A DNA stretch of 64,000 bases from Megamonas funiformis (GTDB lineage: Bacteria > Bacillota > Negativicutes > Selenomonadales > Selenomonadaceae). The stretch lies in NCBI RefSeq assembly GCF_010669225.1, contig NZ_CP048627.1, forward strand, positions 1,997,292 to 2,061,291. Direction: 5' to 3'. The notes under the pieces were generated by a model. It worked only from the letters and a program-made list of their open reading frames with translations, did no database searches and was not told the DNA's origin. A program made the position numbers and the translations under genes. Position 1 is the stretch's first letter. Each line of letters starts with the position of its first letter. Shown piece after piece: positions 1 to 8,202 of the stretch.

Positions 1-546
1 GTATTTATTATCTTCTTTTTTGCAAGTTATCAAGCTATCAATGCTAACACCTGCTTGTCCAAAGATTTCTGCGATATCTTTAACTACACCAATTTTATCT
101 GTAACTTCCAAAGTAATACGAGTTTTTCCATCAGCTAAGCCCATTACATCTACAAATGTTTTGAAAATATCTGTTTCTGTGATAACGCCTACTACAGCAC
201 CCATATTACTTACAACTGGCATACCACCAATTTTATTTTTATACATAATAAGTGCGGCTTCTTCAATAGTTGCACCTACATTTACAGAAACAACATCTTT
301 TTTCATGATATCTCGAACGCAAATTTTTGCAAGTAACGAATTTATCTCATATCTTGATAAGGTTGTTGCAGGCGATGGTGCTACACGCATTAAATCACTA
401 TCGCTTAAAAATCCTACTAATTTTCCATCATCTACAACAGGTAAGCGACGAAAATTATGTTTTTTCATTAAATGAGCTACTTCATCAACTTTAGTATCAG
501 CTGTTACTGTCATAGGATTTTTCGTCATTCTATTAATAACAAACAT
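1..546 (-). CDS. CBS-pair/ACT domain protein (AcuB-like), 3' end outside window
   Basis: An open minus-strand frame starts at ATG 546-544 behind a GAGGTG ribosome site (553-558) and runs off the left edge, giving 182 codons. Two CBS motifs are visible, about residues 7-60 (ending VGFLSDSDLM) and 80-130 (ending VGVITETDIF). From about residue 140 the sequence turns ACT-like (TRITLEVTDKIGVVKDIAEI). CBS pairs bind adenosyl nucleotides and ACT domains bind small ligands such as amino acids, so the protein is probably a metabolic sensor of the AcuB type. It lies downstream of the liv transporter on the same strand, which hints at a link to amino-acid status. The exact ligand cannot be read from sequence. 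Confidence 0.85.
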   Translation of the reverse strand, partial: MFVINRMTKNPMTVTADTKVDEVAHLMKKHNFRRLPVVDDGKLVGFLSDSDLMRVAPSPATTLSRYEINSLLAKICVRDIMKKDVVSVNVGATIEEAALIMYKNKIGGMPVVSNMGAVVGVITETDIFKTFVDVMGLADGKTRITLEVTDKIGVVKDIAEIFGQAGVSIDSLITCKKEDNKY

Positions 547-589
547 TTTTTTCACCTCATATAAATTTATTTTATTATCCTATAAGAAA

Positions 590-615
590 GGATTCGCTAT
601 AAATCTAACGAATCC
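590..615 (-). terminator. Hairpin after livF
   Basis: GGATTCG (590-596) pairs with CGAATCC (609-615) just downstream of livF. The T-rich tail on the minus strand is short, so termination may be partial and the CBS-ACT gene could be read through. Confidence 0.5.
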
Positions 616-642
616 CTGCATACAATAATTATCTATATAAAA

Positions 643-1347
643 TCAGCCACCAAGATATGCTTTTCTTACTTCTTCACTAGCAGCAAGTTCTTTGGCATCA
701 CCAGAAAGTGTAATTCGTCCTGTTTCCAAAACATATGCACGATTAGCAATAGAAAGTGCCATATTTGCATTTTGTTCTACTAATAAAACTGTAGTGCCTG
801 CTTTATTGATATCTTGTATTATTGAAAAAATTTCTCTTATCAATAATGGTGCAAGACCCATGGAAGGCTCATCTAAAAGTAGTAAACGAGGTCTACTCAT
901 CAAAGCTCGTCCCATAGCAAGCATCTGCTGTTCCCCACCAGATAAAGTTCCTGCTTGTTGATTTACCCTTTCTTCAAGTCTTGGGAAACGTTCAAATACC
1001 ATTTTCAAATCTTTAGCAATACCAGCTTTATCCTTACGAATAAATGCACCTAATTCCAAGTTTTCCATAACAGTCATTTCTGCAAAAACACGTCTGCCTT
1101 CTGGTACTTGAGAAATACCTGCTTTTACGATATTTTGTGCTGGCATTCCGGCAATATTTTTACCTTCAAACTCAATTGTACCAGTCTTTGGTTTTAAAAG
1201 CCCTGAAATAGTGCGTAGAGTTGTAGATTTTCCTGCCCCATTAGCTCCAATCAAAGTAACTATTTCACCTTCATTGATTTCTAGGCTAATTCCTTTTAAA
1301 GCATGAATTGCACCATAATAAACATTCATATCATTTATTTTTAACAT
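643..1347 (-). CDS. livF: Branched-chain amino-acid ABC transporter ATPase LivF
   Basis: This 234-residue ATPase is one of the two ATP-hydrolysing subunits that power uptake of leucine, isoleucine and valine. It has Walker A GANGAGKST at about residues 34-42, the signature LSGGEQQ, Walker B LLLLDEP and the switch histidine region LLVEQNANMAL. The VEQN form of the switch region and the short length are typical of LivF rather than LivG. It is the last transporter gene of livKHMGF and starts 5 bp after livG ends. No odd features are seen. Confidence 0.95.
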   Translation of the reverse strand: MLKINDMNVYYGAIHALKGISLEINEGEIVTLIGANGAGKSTTLRTISGLLKPKTGTIEFEGKNIAGMPAQNIVKAGISQVPEGRRVFAEMTVMENLELGAFIRKDKAGIAKDLKMVFERFPRLEERVNQQAGTLSGGEQQMLAMGRALMSRPRLLLLDEPSMGLAPLLIREIFSIIQDINKAGTTVLLVEQNANMALSIANRAYVLETGRITLSGDAKELAASEEVRKAYLGG

Positions 1348-1352
1348 AAATT

Positions 1353-2117
1353 CTACACCTCCCCACCTAAATAAGCTTTAATAACCTCAGGATTTTTCTG
1401 AATTTCTTCTGGAGTTCCACTGGCAATAATACAACCATATTCCAAAACATAGATGCGTTCACAAATTCCCATTACTAAGCTCATATCATGTTCAATAAGT
1501 AAAATAGATAAACCAAATTCTTTACGTATCCAGCGTATCATTTCCATCAATTCTTGTGTTTCTTGTGGATTCATACCTGCTGCTGGTTCATCTAATAATA
1601 ATAATTTTGGCTTAGTAGCCAAAGCTCTGGCAATTTCTAAGCGACGTTGTGCCCCATATGGTAAATTTTTTGCCACTTCATAAGCTTTATCTTCTAATTT
1701 AAAAATCTTTAATAATTCTAGACTTTTTTTAGTGATTTCATCTTCTTCTTTGAAATATCTGCCCAAACGAAGTACAGACTCCACTAAACTATATTTTGCA
1801 TGAGAATCATATGCTATCTTTACATTATCTAAAACAGTTAATTCCGAGAACAATCTTATGTTCTGGAAAGTACGTGCAATTCCTCGAGAAGTTATCTGAT
1901 AAGGTTTTAATCCAACTAAACTTTTACCAGCAAAATCAATAGTACCTGTAGTTGGTTGATATACACCTGTCAATAAATTAAATGCAGTTGTTTTCCCTGC
2001 ACCATTTGGCCCAATAAGACCTATGAGTTCGCCCTCATTTATCTCTATATCAAAATTAGATACTGCTTTTAATCCGCCAAATACTTTTGATACACCATCT
2101 GTTTTTAATAATTCCAT
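1353..2117 (-). CDS. livG: Branched-chain amino-acid ABC transporter ATPase LivG
   Basis: This 254-residue ABC ATPase is the second nucleotide-binding subunit of the Liv transporter. Walker A is GPNGAGKTT near residue 35, the Q-loop is in TFQNIRLF, a degenerate signature reads LPYGAQRRLEIARAL, and Walker B with the switch reads LLLLDEPAAGMNP...LLIEHDM. The LPYG signature in place of LSGGQ is normal for LivG proteins. It starts 2 bp after livM ends and is translated in the same operon. Confidence 0.95.
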   Translation of the reverse strand: MELLKTDGVSKVFGGLKAVSNFDIEINEGELIGLIGPNGAGKTTAFNLLTGVYQPTTGTIDFAGKSLVGLKPYQITSRGIARTFQNIRLFSELTVLDNVKIAYDSHAKYSLVESVLRLGRYFKEEDEITKKSLELLKIFKLEDKAYEVAKNLPYGAQRRLEIARALATKPKLLLLDEPAAGMNPQETQELMEMIRWIRKEFGLSILLIEHDMSLVMGICERIYVLEYGCIIASGTPEEIQKNPEVIKAYLGGEV

Positions 2118-2119
2118 AA

Positions 2120-3064
2120 TTATCCACGACCTCCCTTAAAACGTTGGAAAATCTTAAGGCTTGTAATTTCTGTATAACCAAAAAGACCTTGTGGACGATA
2201 AAACATTAATAAAATCAATACTAATGCATATGCAATCATACGGAATTCAGGCCAGCTAGCAAGTGCTGCTGATACGAAAGTTACTACAAATGCACCAGCG
2301 ATTGAACCTGTAATTGAACCTAATCCGCCAAGTACTACCATGATTAAGAAATTAAATGATGCCATAAAAGTAAATGAAGATGGATTGATAATATAGAAAC
2401 AATGAGCGAATAATCCACCGCCAATACCAGCAAAAATAGCACCAATAGTAAATGCCATTACTTTATATTTTGTAGTATTAACACCCATAGCTTCTGCTGC
2501 AATCTCATTTTCACGTACAGCAATACAAGAACGACCATATTTAGAATTAACAAAGTTCTTAATGAAGAACAATGTAAATAACATTATAAAAAATACCCAT
2601 GGAAAAGTCGTATTATGTGGTATACCTTTAAAACCAGCTGCACCACCTACATACTCTATATTCATGATAACAATACGAATGATTTCCCCTAAGCCTAATG
2701 TAGCGATAGCCAAATAATCACCTTTTAGACGCAATGTTGGCAAACCAATCAAAAATCCCAAAATACCAGCTGCAAAACCGCCAATTAATAAAGCCACAAT
2801 AAATGGAGAATGAAAATTAACTGTTAAAATTACGCCAACATAGGCGCCTACTGCCATAAAGCCAGCATGACCTAAAGAAAATTGACCTGTATAACCATTT
2901 ATCAAATTTAAACTTGCTGCCATGATAATATTGACACATACAAGGAAAATATTTAATTCCCAGAATGAGCCAATAATTCTTTCAGCCATCAAAAATTGCA
3001 AAACGCCAAATAAAACAATCGCAAGTATTAAAGTTATTATATCTTTTTTTCTAAGAGAATTCAC
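2120..3064 (-). CDS. livM: Branched-chain amino-acid ABC permease LivM
   Basis: This is an integral-membrane permease of about 314 residues with roughly nine hydrophobic segments. It carries the family loop GLPTLRLKGDYLAIATLG and the motif GGLGSITGSIAGAF near the C-terminus. It forms the translocation pore with LivH. The frame opens at GTG 3073, but GTG 3064 is better placed after the AGGTG ribosome site and is preferred here. It follows livH with no real gap. Confidence 0.93.
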   Translation of the reverse strand: MNSLRKKDIITLILAIVLFGVLQFLMAERIIGSFWELNIFLVCVNIIMAASLNLINGYTGQFSLGHAGFMAVGAYVGVILTVNFHSPFIVALLIGGFAAGILGFLIGLPTLRLKGDYLAIATLGLGEIIRIVIMNIEYVGGAAGFKGIPHNTTFPWVFFIMLFTLFFIKNFVNSKYGRSCIAVRENEIAAEAMGVNTTKYKVMAFTIGAIFAGIGGGLFAHCFYIINPSSFTFMASFNFLIMVVLGGLGSITGSIAGAFVVTFVSAALASWPEFRMIAYALVLILLMFYRPQGLFGYTEITSLKIFQRFKGGRG

Positions 3065-3073
3065 TTTTAACAC

Positions 3074-3961
3074 CTACACTTTCTCATTAGTATTCTTACC
3101 AAAAATACCAGATGGTTTGAATAACAATACTAATATTAATATCGCAAAAGCTGCTGCATCACGGAATGTAGAAGATATAAAACCAGATACTAAAGCTTCT
3201 ATTACACCTAAAACAATACCACCAGTCATAGCTCCTGGGATACTACCGATACCACCTAATACAGCGGCAACGAAAGCTTTAAGCCCTGGCATAATTCCCA
3301 TAAGTGGGTCAATAGAGTTATAATATACACCTACTAAAACACCACCAGCGGCTGCTAGTGCTGAACCAATACCAAAAGTAAAAGAAATTACTCTATCTGC
3401 ATTTATACCCATGAGTTGAGCTGTTTCTGTATCAAAAGATACAGCACGCATAGCTTTACCCATTTTAGTTTTCTGTACAATGTAAGTGAGTAATACCATC
3501 AAAATTACAGTAATAATAAAAATTAATAATTGCTGTCCATTAATTACAAATGAACCAATATTTAAAGATAAGGAATCAATAACATTTGGAAAAGTTCTTG
3601 GTGTTGGTGAAACAAAATACATACTTGTATATTCAAGGAAAAATGAAACCCCAATCGCTGTTATTAACAGTGATATACGTGGAGCTTTACGCAATGGTTT
3701 ATACGCTATTTTTTCTACTAAAATTCCTAAAAGACCAGTAACAACCATAGAGATGATAAGTGCTGGAATAATTGACATCTTAGTCATTGTTACAGCATAA
3801 AAGCCTACATACGCACCAACCATATAAATATCACCATGGGCAAAGTTTATCAACTTGATAATACCGTATACCATGGTATAGCCTAAAGCAATCAATGCAT
3901 AAATACTACCTAAGGAAATACCATTGATTAATTGCTGTATTAATTGCTCAAAAAAATCCAT
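3074..3961 (-). CDS. livH: Branched-chain amino-acid ABC permease LivH
   Basis: This 295-residue permease half has the hallmark N-terminus NGISLGSIYALIALGYTMVYG and the loop KLINFAHGDIYMVGAY. A second signature, AAVLGGIGSIPGAMTGG, lies near residue 235. The frame is open further upstream, but ATG 3961 sits 5 bp after GGAGGAAAG (3967-3975) and starts at the conserved family N-terminus, so it is chosen. LivH pairs with LivM. A strong hairpin separates it from livK, which suggests differential expression of binding protein and permeases. Confidence 0.94.
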   Translation of the reverse strand: MDFFEQLIQQLINGISLGSIYALIALGYTMVYGIIKLINFAHGDIYMVGAYVGFYAVTMTKMSIIPALIISMVVTGLLGILVEKIAYKPLRKAPRISLLITAIGVSFFLEYTSMYFVSPTPRTFPNVIDSLSLNIGSFVINGQQLLIFIITVILMVLLTYIVQKTKMGKAMRAVSFDTETAQLMGINADRVISFTFGIGSALAAAGGVLVGVYYNSIDPLMGIMPGLKAFVAAVLGGIGSIPGAMTGGIVLGVIEALVSGFISSTFRDAAAFAILILVLLFKPSGIFGKNTNEKV

Positions 3962-3983
3962 CTTACTTTCCTCCTTCACAAAG

Positions 3984-4008
3984 AAAGGCCGCAAAATTGC
4001 GGCCCTTT
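3984..4008 (-). terminator. Intercistronic hairpin between livK and livH
   Basis: The arms GGCCGCAA and TTGCGGCC (3987-4004) form a GC-rich stem, extended by AAA/TTT, in the 59 bp between livK and livH. A short T-rich tail follows on the minus strand. Such hairpins often act as partial terminators or mRNA stabilisers, giving more binding protein than permease. Confidence 0.7.
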
Positions 4009-4020
4009 CACCTAGTATAA

Positions 4021-5205
4021 TCAGCCTTCTGCTGTTGTTGGTGTAACTCTTTGTTTAAGAACTTTATTACCATCTTTCATTTCAATAATGAAAGCATTTT
4101 TGATCAAGTTGTGATTTTCATCAACAGTAAGTTTACCTGTACCAACTTGTAAATCTTTAGTTTCTGCTAATGCTTTCTGAATTGCTTCTGGATCTGTGCT
4201 ACCTGCACGTTTTATAGCATCAACGAGCATTTTACCTGCATCATAACCAAGAGCAGCAAATACACCTGGAGCATGACCATATTCTTTTGTGAATGCATCT
4301 ACAAAAGCTTTAGCATCTGGATCTGTTTCAGTATAGTGAGTGATGAAGTAAGTATTATTAAGTGCATCTGCACCAGCGATATCTACTACTTTTGTATCAT
4401 CCCAACCATCTGTACCTAAAATTGGTTGTGTAATACCAAGTTCACGTGCTTGTTTTACAATTTTACCAACTTCTTCATAGTAAGCAGGAATATAAATTAT
4501 ATCTGCATTTGCTGTTTTAATATTTGTAAGAGTTGCTTTAAAGTCTTGGTCTTTAGCTACGAAAGCTTCTTCCATTACGACTTTACCGCCTAAAGCTTCA
4601 AATTTATTTTTAAATACTTCAGCTAAACTCTTAGAATAATCTGTACTAGAGTCTAAATAAATAACAGCTGTTTTAGCTTTTAATTCGTTAGCTGCAAAAG
4701 CTGCCATTGTATTACTTTGTAATGGGTCAATGAAGCAACCACGGAATACAAATGGTTTAACTTGACCATTTTCTACTGTAATATCAGGGCTTGTTGCATC
4801 AGGTGCGATAATTGGCACTTTATTTTCAGTTGCTACCTGAGATTCAGCTTGTACTGCACCAGAAGTTGCAGGTCCTACAATAGCTACAACTTTGTCATCA
4901 GAAATAAGTTTTGTAGCTGCGTTAGCTGCTTCAGCAGGGTCCGATTTATTATCAGCTTCAACTAGAGTAATTTTTTTACCATTAATTCCACCGGCGTCAT
5001 TAGCTTCTTTGATAGCTAATTTCAAACCTTCTAATGTTGTTGTACCATAGTTGGCAACATTACCAGTCATTTCAAAATTGGCACCGATTTTAATTTCATC
5101 ACTATTTGCTGCTTCTTCACCGCCACAACCAGCGAAAATGCTACCGAACATTGTCATACCAAGAAGTAATCCTGCTATGCGCAAACGTTTTTTAGAAAAA
5201 TTCAT
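4021..5205 (-). CDS. livK: Branched-chain amino-acid ABC substrate-binding lipoprotein
   Basis: This 394-residue periplasmic-binding protein captures the amino acid for LivHMGF. ATG 5205 follows GGAGGAAT at 5211-5218. The N-terminus has basic MNFSKKRLR, a hydrophobic stretch and a lipobox-like FAGC at about residues 23-26, so it is probably lipid-anchored. The mature protein opens with IKIGANFEMTGNVANYGT and has the fold motif VAIVGPATSGAVQA, both typical of LivJ/LivK type I binding proteins. Specificity within leucine, isoleucine and valine is inferred from context. A consensus promoter lies about 80 bp upstream. Confidence 0.94.
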   Translation of the reverse strand: MNFSKKRLRIAGLLLGMTMFGSIFAGCGGEEAANSDEIKIGANFEMTGNVANYGTTTLEGLKLAIKEANDAGGINGKKITLVEADNKSDPAEAANAATKLISDDKVVAIVGPATSGAVQAESQVATENKVPIIAPDATSPDITVENGQVKPFVFRGCFIDPLQSNTMAAFAANELKAKTAVIYLDSSTDYSKSLAEVFKNKFEALGGKVVMEEAFVAKDQDFKATLTNIKTANADIIYIPAYYEEVGKIVKQARELGITQPILGTDGWDDTKVVDIAGADALNNTYFITHYTETDPDAKAFVDAFTKEYGHAPGVFAALGYDAGKMLVDAIKRAGSTDPEAIQKALAETKDLQVGTGKLTVDENHNLIKNAFIIEMKDGNKVLKQRVTPTTAEG

Positions 5206-5281
5206 TATGATTCCTCCCAGCATAGGCCTAAAATATAATTATTATAATTCCTTTATGTAGGTCTTAGTCTTGATGTTGTTT

Positions 5282-5310
5282 ATTATACTTTACAAGTTTA
5301 CAACAGTCAA
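5282..5310 (-). promoter_or_regulatory. Sigma-A promoter of the liv operon
   Basis: On the minus strand TTGACT (5305-5310) and TATAAT (5282-5287) are separated by exactly 17 bp. Transcription would start near 5275, leaving a leader of about 70 nt before livK. No riboswitch is recognised in the leader. Confidence 0.85.
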
Positions 5311-5556
5311 GTACATAATTTAAAAATTTTATATTTTTTATCTTTTAATAAGCAATAAATAATATGTACTATCTAGTAAATAAATTCCCTATTTCTTAAT
5401 TATATATTTAAATCTGTTACCTTTAAATATATATATTTATGTATATTATTACAGGACATTTAATTATAATGCTTAATTATGATGCTTATTTTAATAAACT
5501 TCTACCACTCTATCATTACTTATGATAGAATAAAAAGATAGTACTATTTTTTTATA
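5311..5556. other. AT-rich divergent intergenic region livK/prfC
   Basis: This very AT-rich spacer holds the liv promoter at its left end. On the prfC side, TCTATCA (5509-5515) pairs with TGATAGA (5523-5529), about 40 bp before the prfC start. It could be a leader hairpin or a protein site. No gene is seen. Confidence 0.5.
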
Positions 5557-5568
5557 GGAGGATTTAAA

Positions 5569-7197
5569 TTGTCGGAATTACAAACTGAAATTCAAAAACG
5601 ACGTACTTTTGCGATTATCTCTCACCCAGATGCTGGTAAAACTACTTTAACTGAAAAATTATTGCTCTATGGAGGTGCAATCCATTTAGCAGGTTCTATA
5701 AAATCCCGTAAAACTCAACGTCATGCTGTTTCTGACTGGATGGAAATTGAAAAACAGCGTGGTATTTCTGTAACTTCTAGTGTACTTCAATTCGATTATG
5801 CTGGTTGCCGTATCAATATCCTTGATACTCCAGGTCACCAAGACTTCAGTGAAGATACTTATCGTACACTCATGGCTGTAGATAGTGCTGTCATGATTAT
5901 CGACGTAGCCAAAGGTGTCGAAGCACAGACAAAAAAATTATTCAAAGTTTGTAAACAACGTCATATTCCAATTTTTACATTTGTTAATAAACTTGACCGT
6001 TTTGGTAAAGCTCCACTTGAATTAATGGAAGAAATCGAAGATGTTTTAGGTATTCGCTCTTATCCAATGAATTGGCCTATCGGTACAGATGGTCATTATA
6101 AAGGTATTTATCACCGCGAAACTGAAAAAGTAGAATTATTCAGTGAAGATACATCTCATGGTCAAGAAGAACGTGAGTCTGTAATTTTTGATTTAAAAGA
6201 CCCAAAAGCTAAAGAAATCATTGGCGACACTGATTATCAAGCTTTATTAGATGATATTGATTTACTTGATGTTGCTGGCGAACAATGGTCTATGGACAAA
6301 GTAAATAAAGGTGAATTGACACCTATGTTCTTTGGTAGTGCCATGACTAACTTCGGTGTACGTGGTTTCTTAGAAGAATATCTTCGTCTTGCACCAGCTC
6401 CTCAACCTCGTATGAGCTCCGATGGTCTTATCAGCCCTGATGATGAAAATTTCTCTGGCTTCATCTTCAAAATTCAAGCTAATATGAACCCTGCTCATCA
6501 TGATAGATTATCCTTTATTCGCATTTGCTCTGGTAAATTCGAACGTGGTATGAGCGTTTATCATATGCAAGGTGGCAAAGCTGTAAAACTTTCTCAGCCA
6601 CAACAATTCTTAGCTCAAGACCGTCAAATTATTGATACTGCATACCCTGGAGATATTGTTGGTTTATTTGACCCTGGTATCTTCGGTATCGGCGATACAC
6701 TTTGTATGCCTTCTCACAAATTCAAATTTGCAGATTTCCCTGTATTCCCACCAGAAAGATTTGCTCGTGTTTCTGCTAAAGATACTATGAAACGCAAACA
6801 ATTCGTAAAAGGTATCATGCAGCTTACACAAGAAGGTGCTGTACAATTATTCCAACAAGCAGGTGCTGGTATGGAATCTTATATTGTTGGTACTGTAGGA
6901 CAATTGCAGTTTGATGTATTAGAATACCGCTTAAAAAGCGAATATAATACAGAAATAGTCATGAATATGCAACCATTTGAAGTTGCTCGTTGGCTTCGCT
7001 TCAAAGATAATCGTCCTGTAACTCCAGAATCTCTCCGTGGTGCTGACCGTGGAATGTTCGTATATGATATGAAAGATCGTCCTGTACTTCTTGTAAACAA
7101 CGAATGGGCATTAGGCTGGATTCAAGATAATAATCCAGATTTAGAAATGTTCCCTGTACCACCAGAAAAACAAGATGCTGAAGACGATATGAAGTAA
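5569..7197 (+). CDS. prfC: Peptide chain release factor 3
   Basis: This 542-residue translational GTPase recycles release factors RF1 and RF2 from the ribosome after peptide release. The GTPase motifs are HPDAGKTT (residues 19-26), DTPGHQDF and NKLD. The RF3-specific stretch IRSYPMNWPIG and the C-terminal domain (VGQLQFDVLEYRL) are present. Translation begins at TTG 5569, because AGGAGG lies just upstream and no suitable ATG exists. The length is close to that of E. coli RF3. It appears monocistronic and ends at a bidirectional terminator. Confidence 0.96.
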   Translation: MSELQTEIQKRRTFAIISHPDAGKTTLTEKLLLYGGAIHLAGSIKSRKTQRHAVSDWMEIEKQRGISVTSSVLQFDYAGCRINILDTPGHQDFSEDTYRTLMAVDSAVMIIDVAKGVEAQTKKLFKVCKQRHIPIFTFVNKLDRFGKAPLELMEEIEDVLGIRSYPMNWPIGTDGHYKGIYHRETEKVELFSEDTSHGQEERESVIFDLKDPKAKEIIGDTDYQALLDDIDLLDVAGEQWSMDKVNKGELTPMFFGSAMTNFGVRGFLEEYLRLAPAPQPRMSSDGLISPDDENFSGFIFKIQANMNPAHHDRLSFIRICSGKFERGMSVYHMQGGKAVKLSQPQQFLAQDRQIIDTAYPGDIVGLFDPGIFGIGDTLCMPSHKFKFADFPVFPPERFARVSAKDTMKRKQFVKGIMQLTQEGAVQLFQQAGAGMESYIVGTVGQLQFDVLEYRLKSEYNTEIVMNMQPFEVARWLRFKDNRPVTPESLRGADRGMFVYDMKDRPVLLVNNEWALGWIQDNNPDLEMFPVPPEKQDAEDDMK

Positions 7198-7210
7198 TTT
7201 AATAAATAAA

Positions 7211-7246
7211 AAAACGACTACGCTTAAATGCTTAGTCGTTTTTTTT
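7211..7246. terminator. Bidirectional terminator prfC / HIT-like gene
   Basis: AACGACTA (7213-7220) pairs with TAGTCGTT (7233-7240), followed by a run of T. On the opposite strand the A-run serves the converging gene, whose stop codon lies inside the stem. Confidence 0.85.
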
Positions 7247-8005
7247 GTCAAAATATAATTGTTTTATATGTTTTGCAATCCCTTGTAAGTTATTTGGCAC
7301 AAGTTCGATATTATAGCCAATGAATAATGGAGATGTCGCAAATCTAGGCATTATTTTTACATGTATATTGCCTTCAATTAAATAGAAGAATAAATTATAA
7401 CTGCTACAATTTACGCTGAAATGGTTCATAATATAATCGACGCCTATCTGCACAAATTCAGCTAAGGTATCAATATCATTTAGACCTTGCATAATCACAT
7501 TGACTTCTGTAAATCCCACACGTGGCTTTGTAGACAAGTTCATAACTACATTATTTTTTTTTGCAATTTTAATGCCTTCAAATTGGCGCTTATCACACAT
7601 ATTTTTAAACTCTAAATTTTTAATGCCCACAATTTGCATATGTGGATGACGCATAGTTCCACCAGATAAAGGCCCATGATTTTTGAAGAAAAGCACTGTT
7701 TTATATTTTTTACTATTAATGATATTGAGCCAGTGATTTATACTAAAATGCATGAGTTCTTGCATATGCTCTAAAGTATAATCTGGAATATCTGCATTAC
7801 ATTCACTGCCTTCAATAATTAATAATTGATAAGCTTCTTGTAAAACTTGATATTTATTTTCTAATAATATCATATCATTTTTTATTTCTATGATATTTTT
7901 TAAACTTTTCACATCACAAAATGGACAAGCAACTTCTCTATGTACAATATTTTCAGGTTTTGATTTACCAATATTTATATCAAATCCTAGATAATTATAC
8001 TCCAT
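7232..8005 (-). CDS. DUF4931-like HIT/GalT-family protein
   Basis: The 257-residue product contains the HIT-type motif RHPHMQIVG (about residues 120-128), the HxHxQ pattern of galactose-1-phosphate uridylyltransferase-related nucleotidyl transferases and hydrolases. An N-terminal CPFCD may bind zinc. I assign it to the DUF4931/GalT-like group from memory of that family; substrate and reaction are unknown. ATG 8005 is chosen because GAAAGGAAAA precedes it and the upstream 13 codons look like leader. It converges on prfC and is monocistronic. Confidence 0.7.
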   Translation of the reverse strand: MEYNYLGFDINIGKSKPENIVHREVACPFCDVKSLKNIIEIKNDMILLENKYQVLQEAYQLLIIEGSECNADIPDYTLEHMQELMHFSINHWLNIINSKKYKTVLFFKNHGPLSGGTMRHPHMQIVGIKNLEFKNMCDKRQFEGIKIAKKNNVVMNLSTKPRVGFTEVNVIMQGLNDIDTLAEFVQIGVDYIMNHFSVNCSSYNLFFYLIEGNIHVKIMPRFATSPLFIGYNIELVPNNLQGIAKHIKQLYFDKKND

Positions 8006-8202
8006 AAGAATTTTCCTTTCTTTTTTTATTTTACTTAAACTCATTCAATGCTTACTTAATCCTAGCTTTATAGCTATAAAAGTAAAATATACTAGCATAG
8101 TTTTACGATAAATGCTATAATTTTCTAGTATAATTACTTTTTTAAGCTGTATTTACTATTATACAGTCTTTTCAATTAAAAGAAAATGATGTTTTAAAGC
8201 AG

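Noticed and set aside
20-475. Open frame of 151 codons on the plus strand
   Set aside because: It is antisense to the CBS-ACT gene, whose protein domains are clear; it has no ribosome site.
5206-5275. Riboswitch in the livK leader
   Set aside because: No conserved core of a known amino-acid riboswitch or T-box is visible in about 70 nt.
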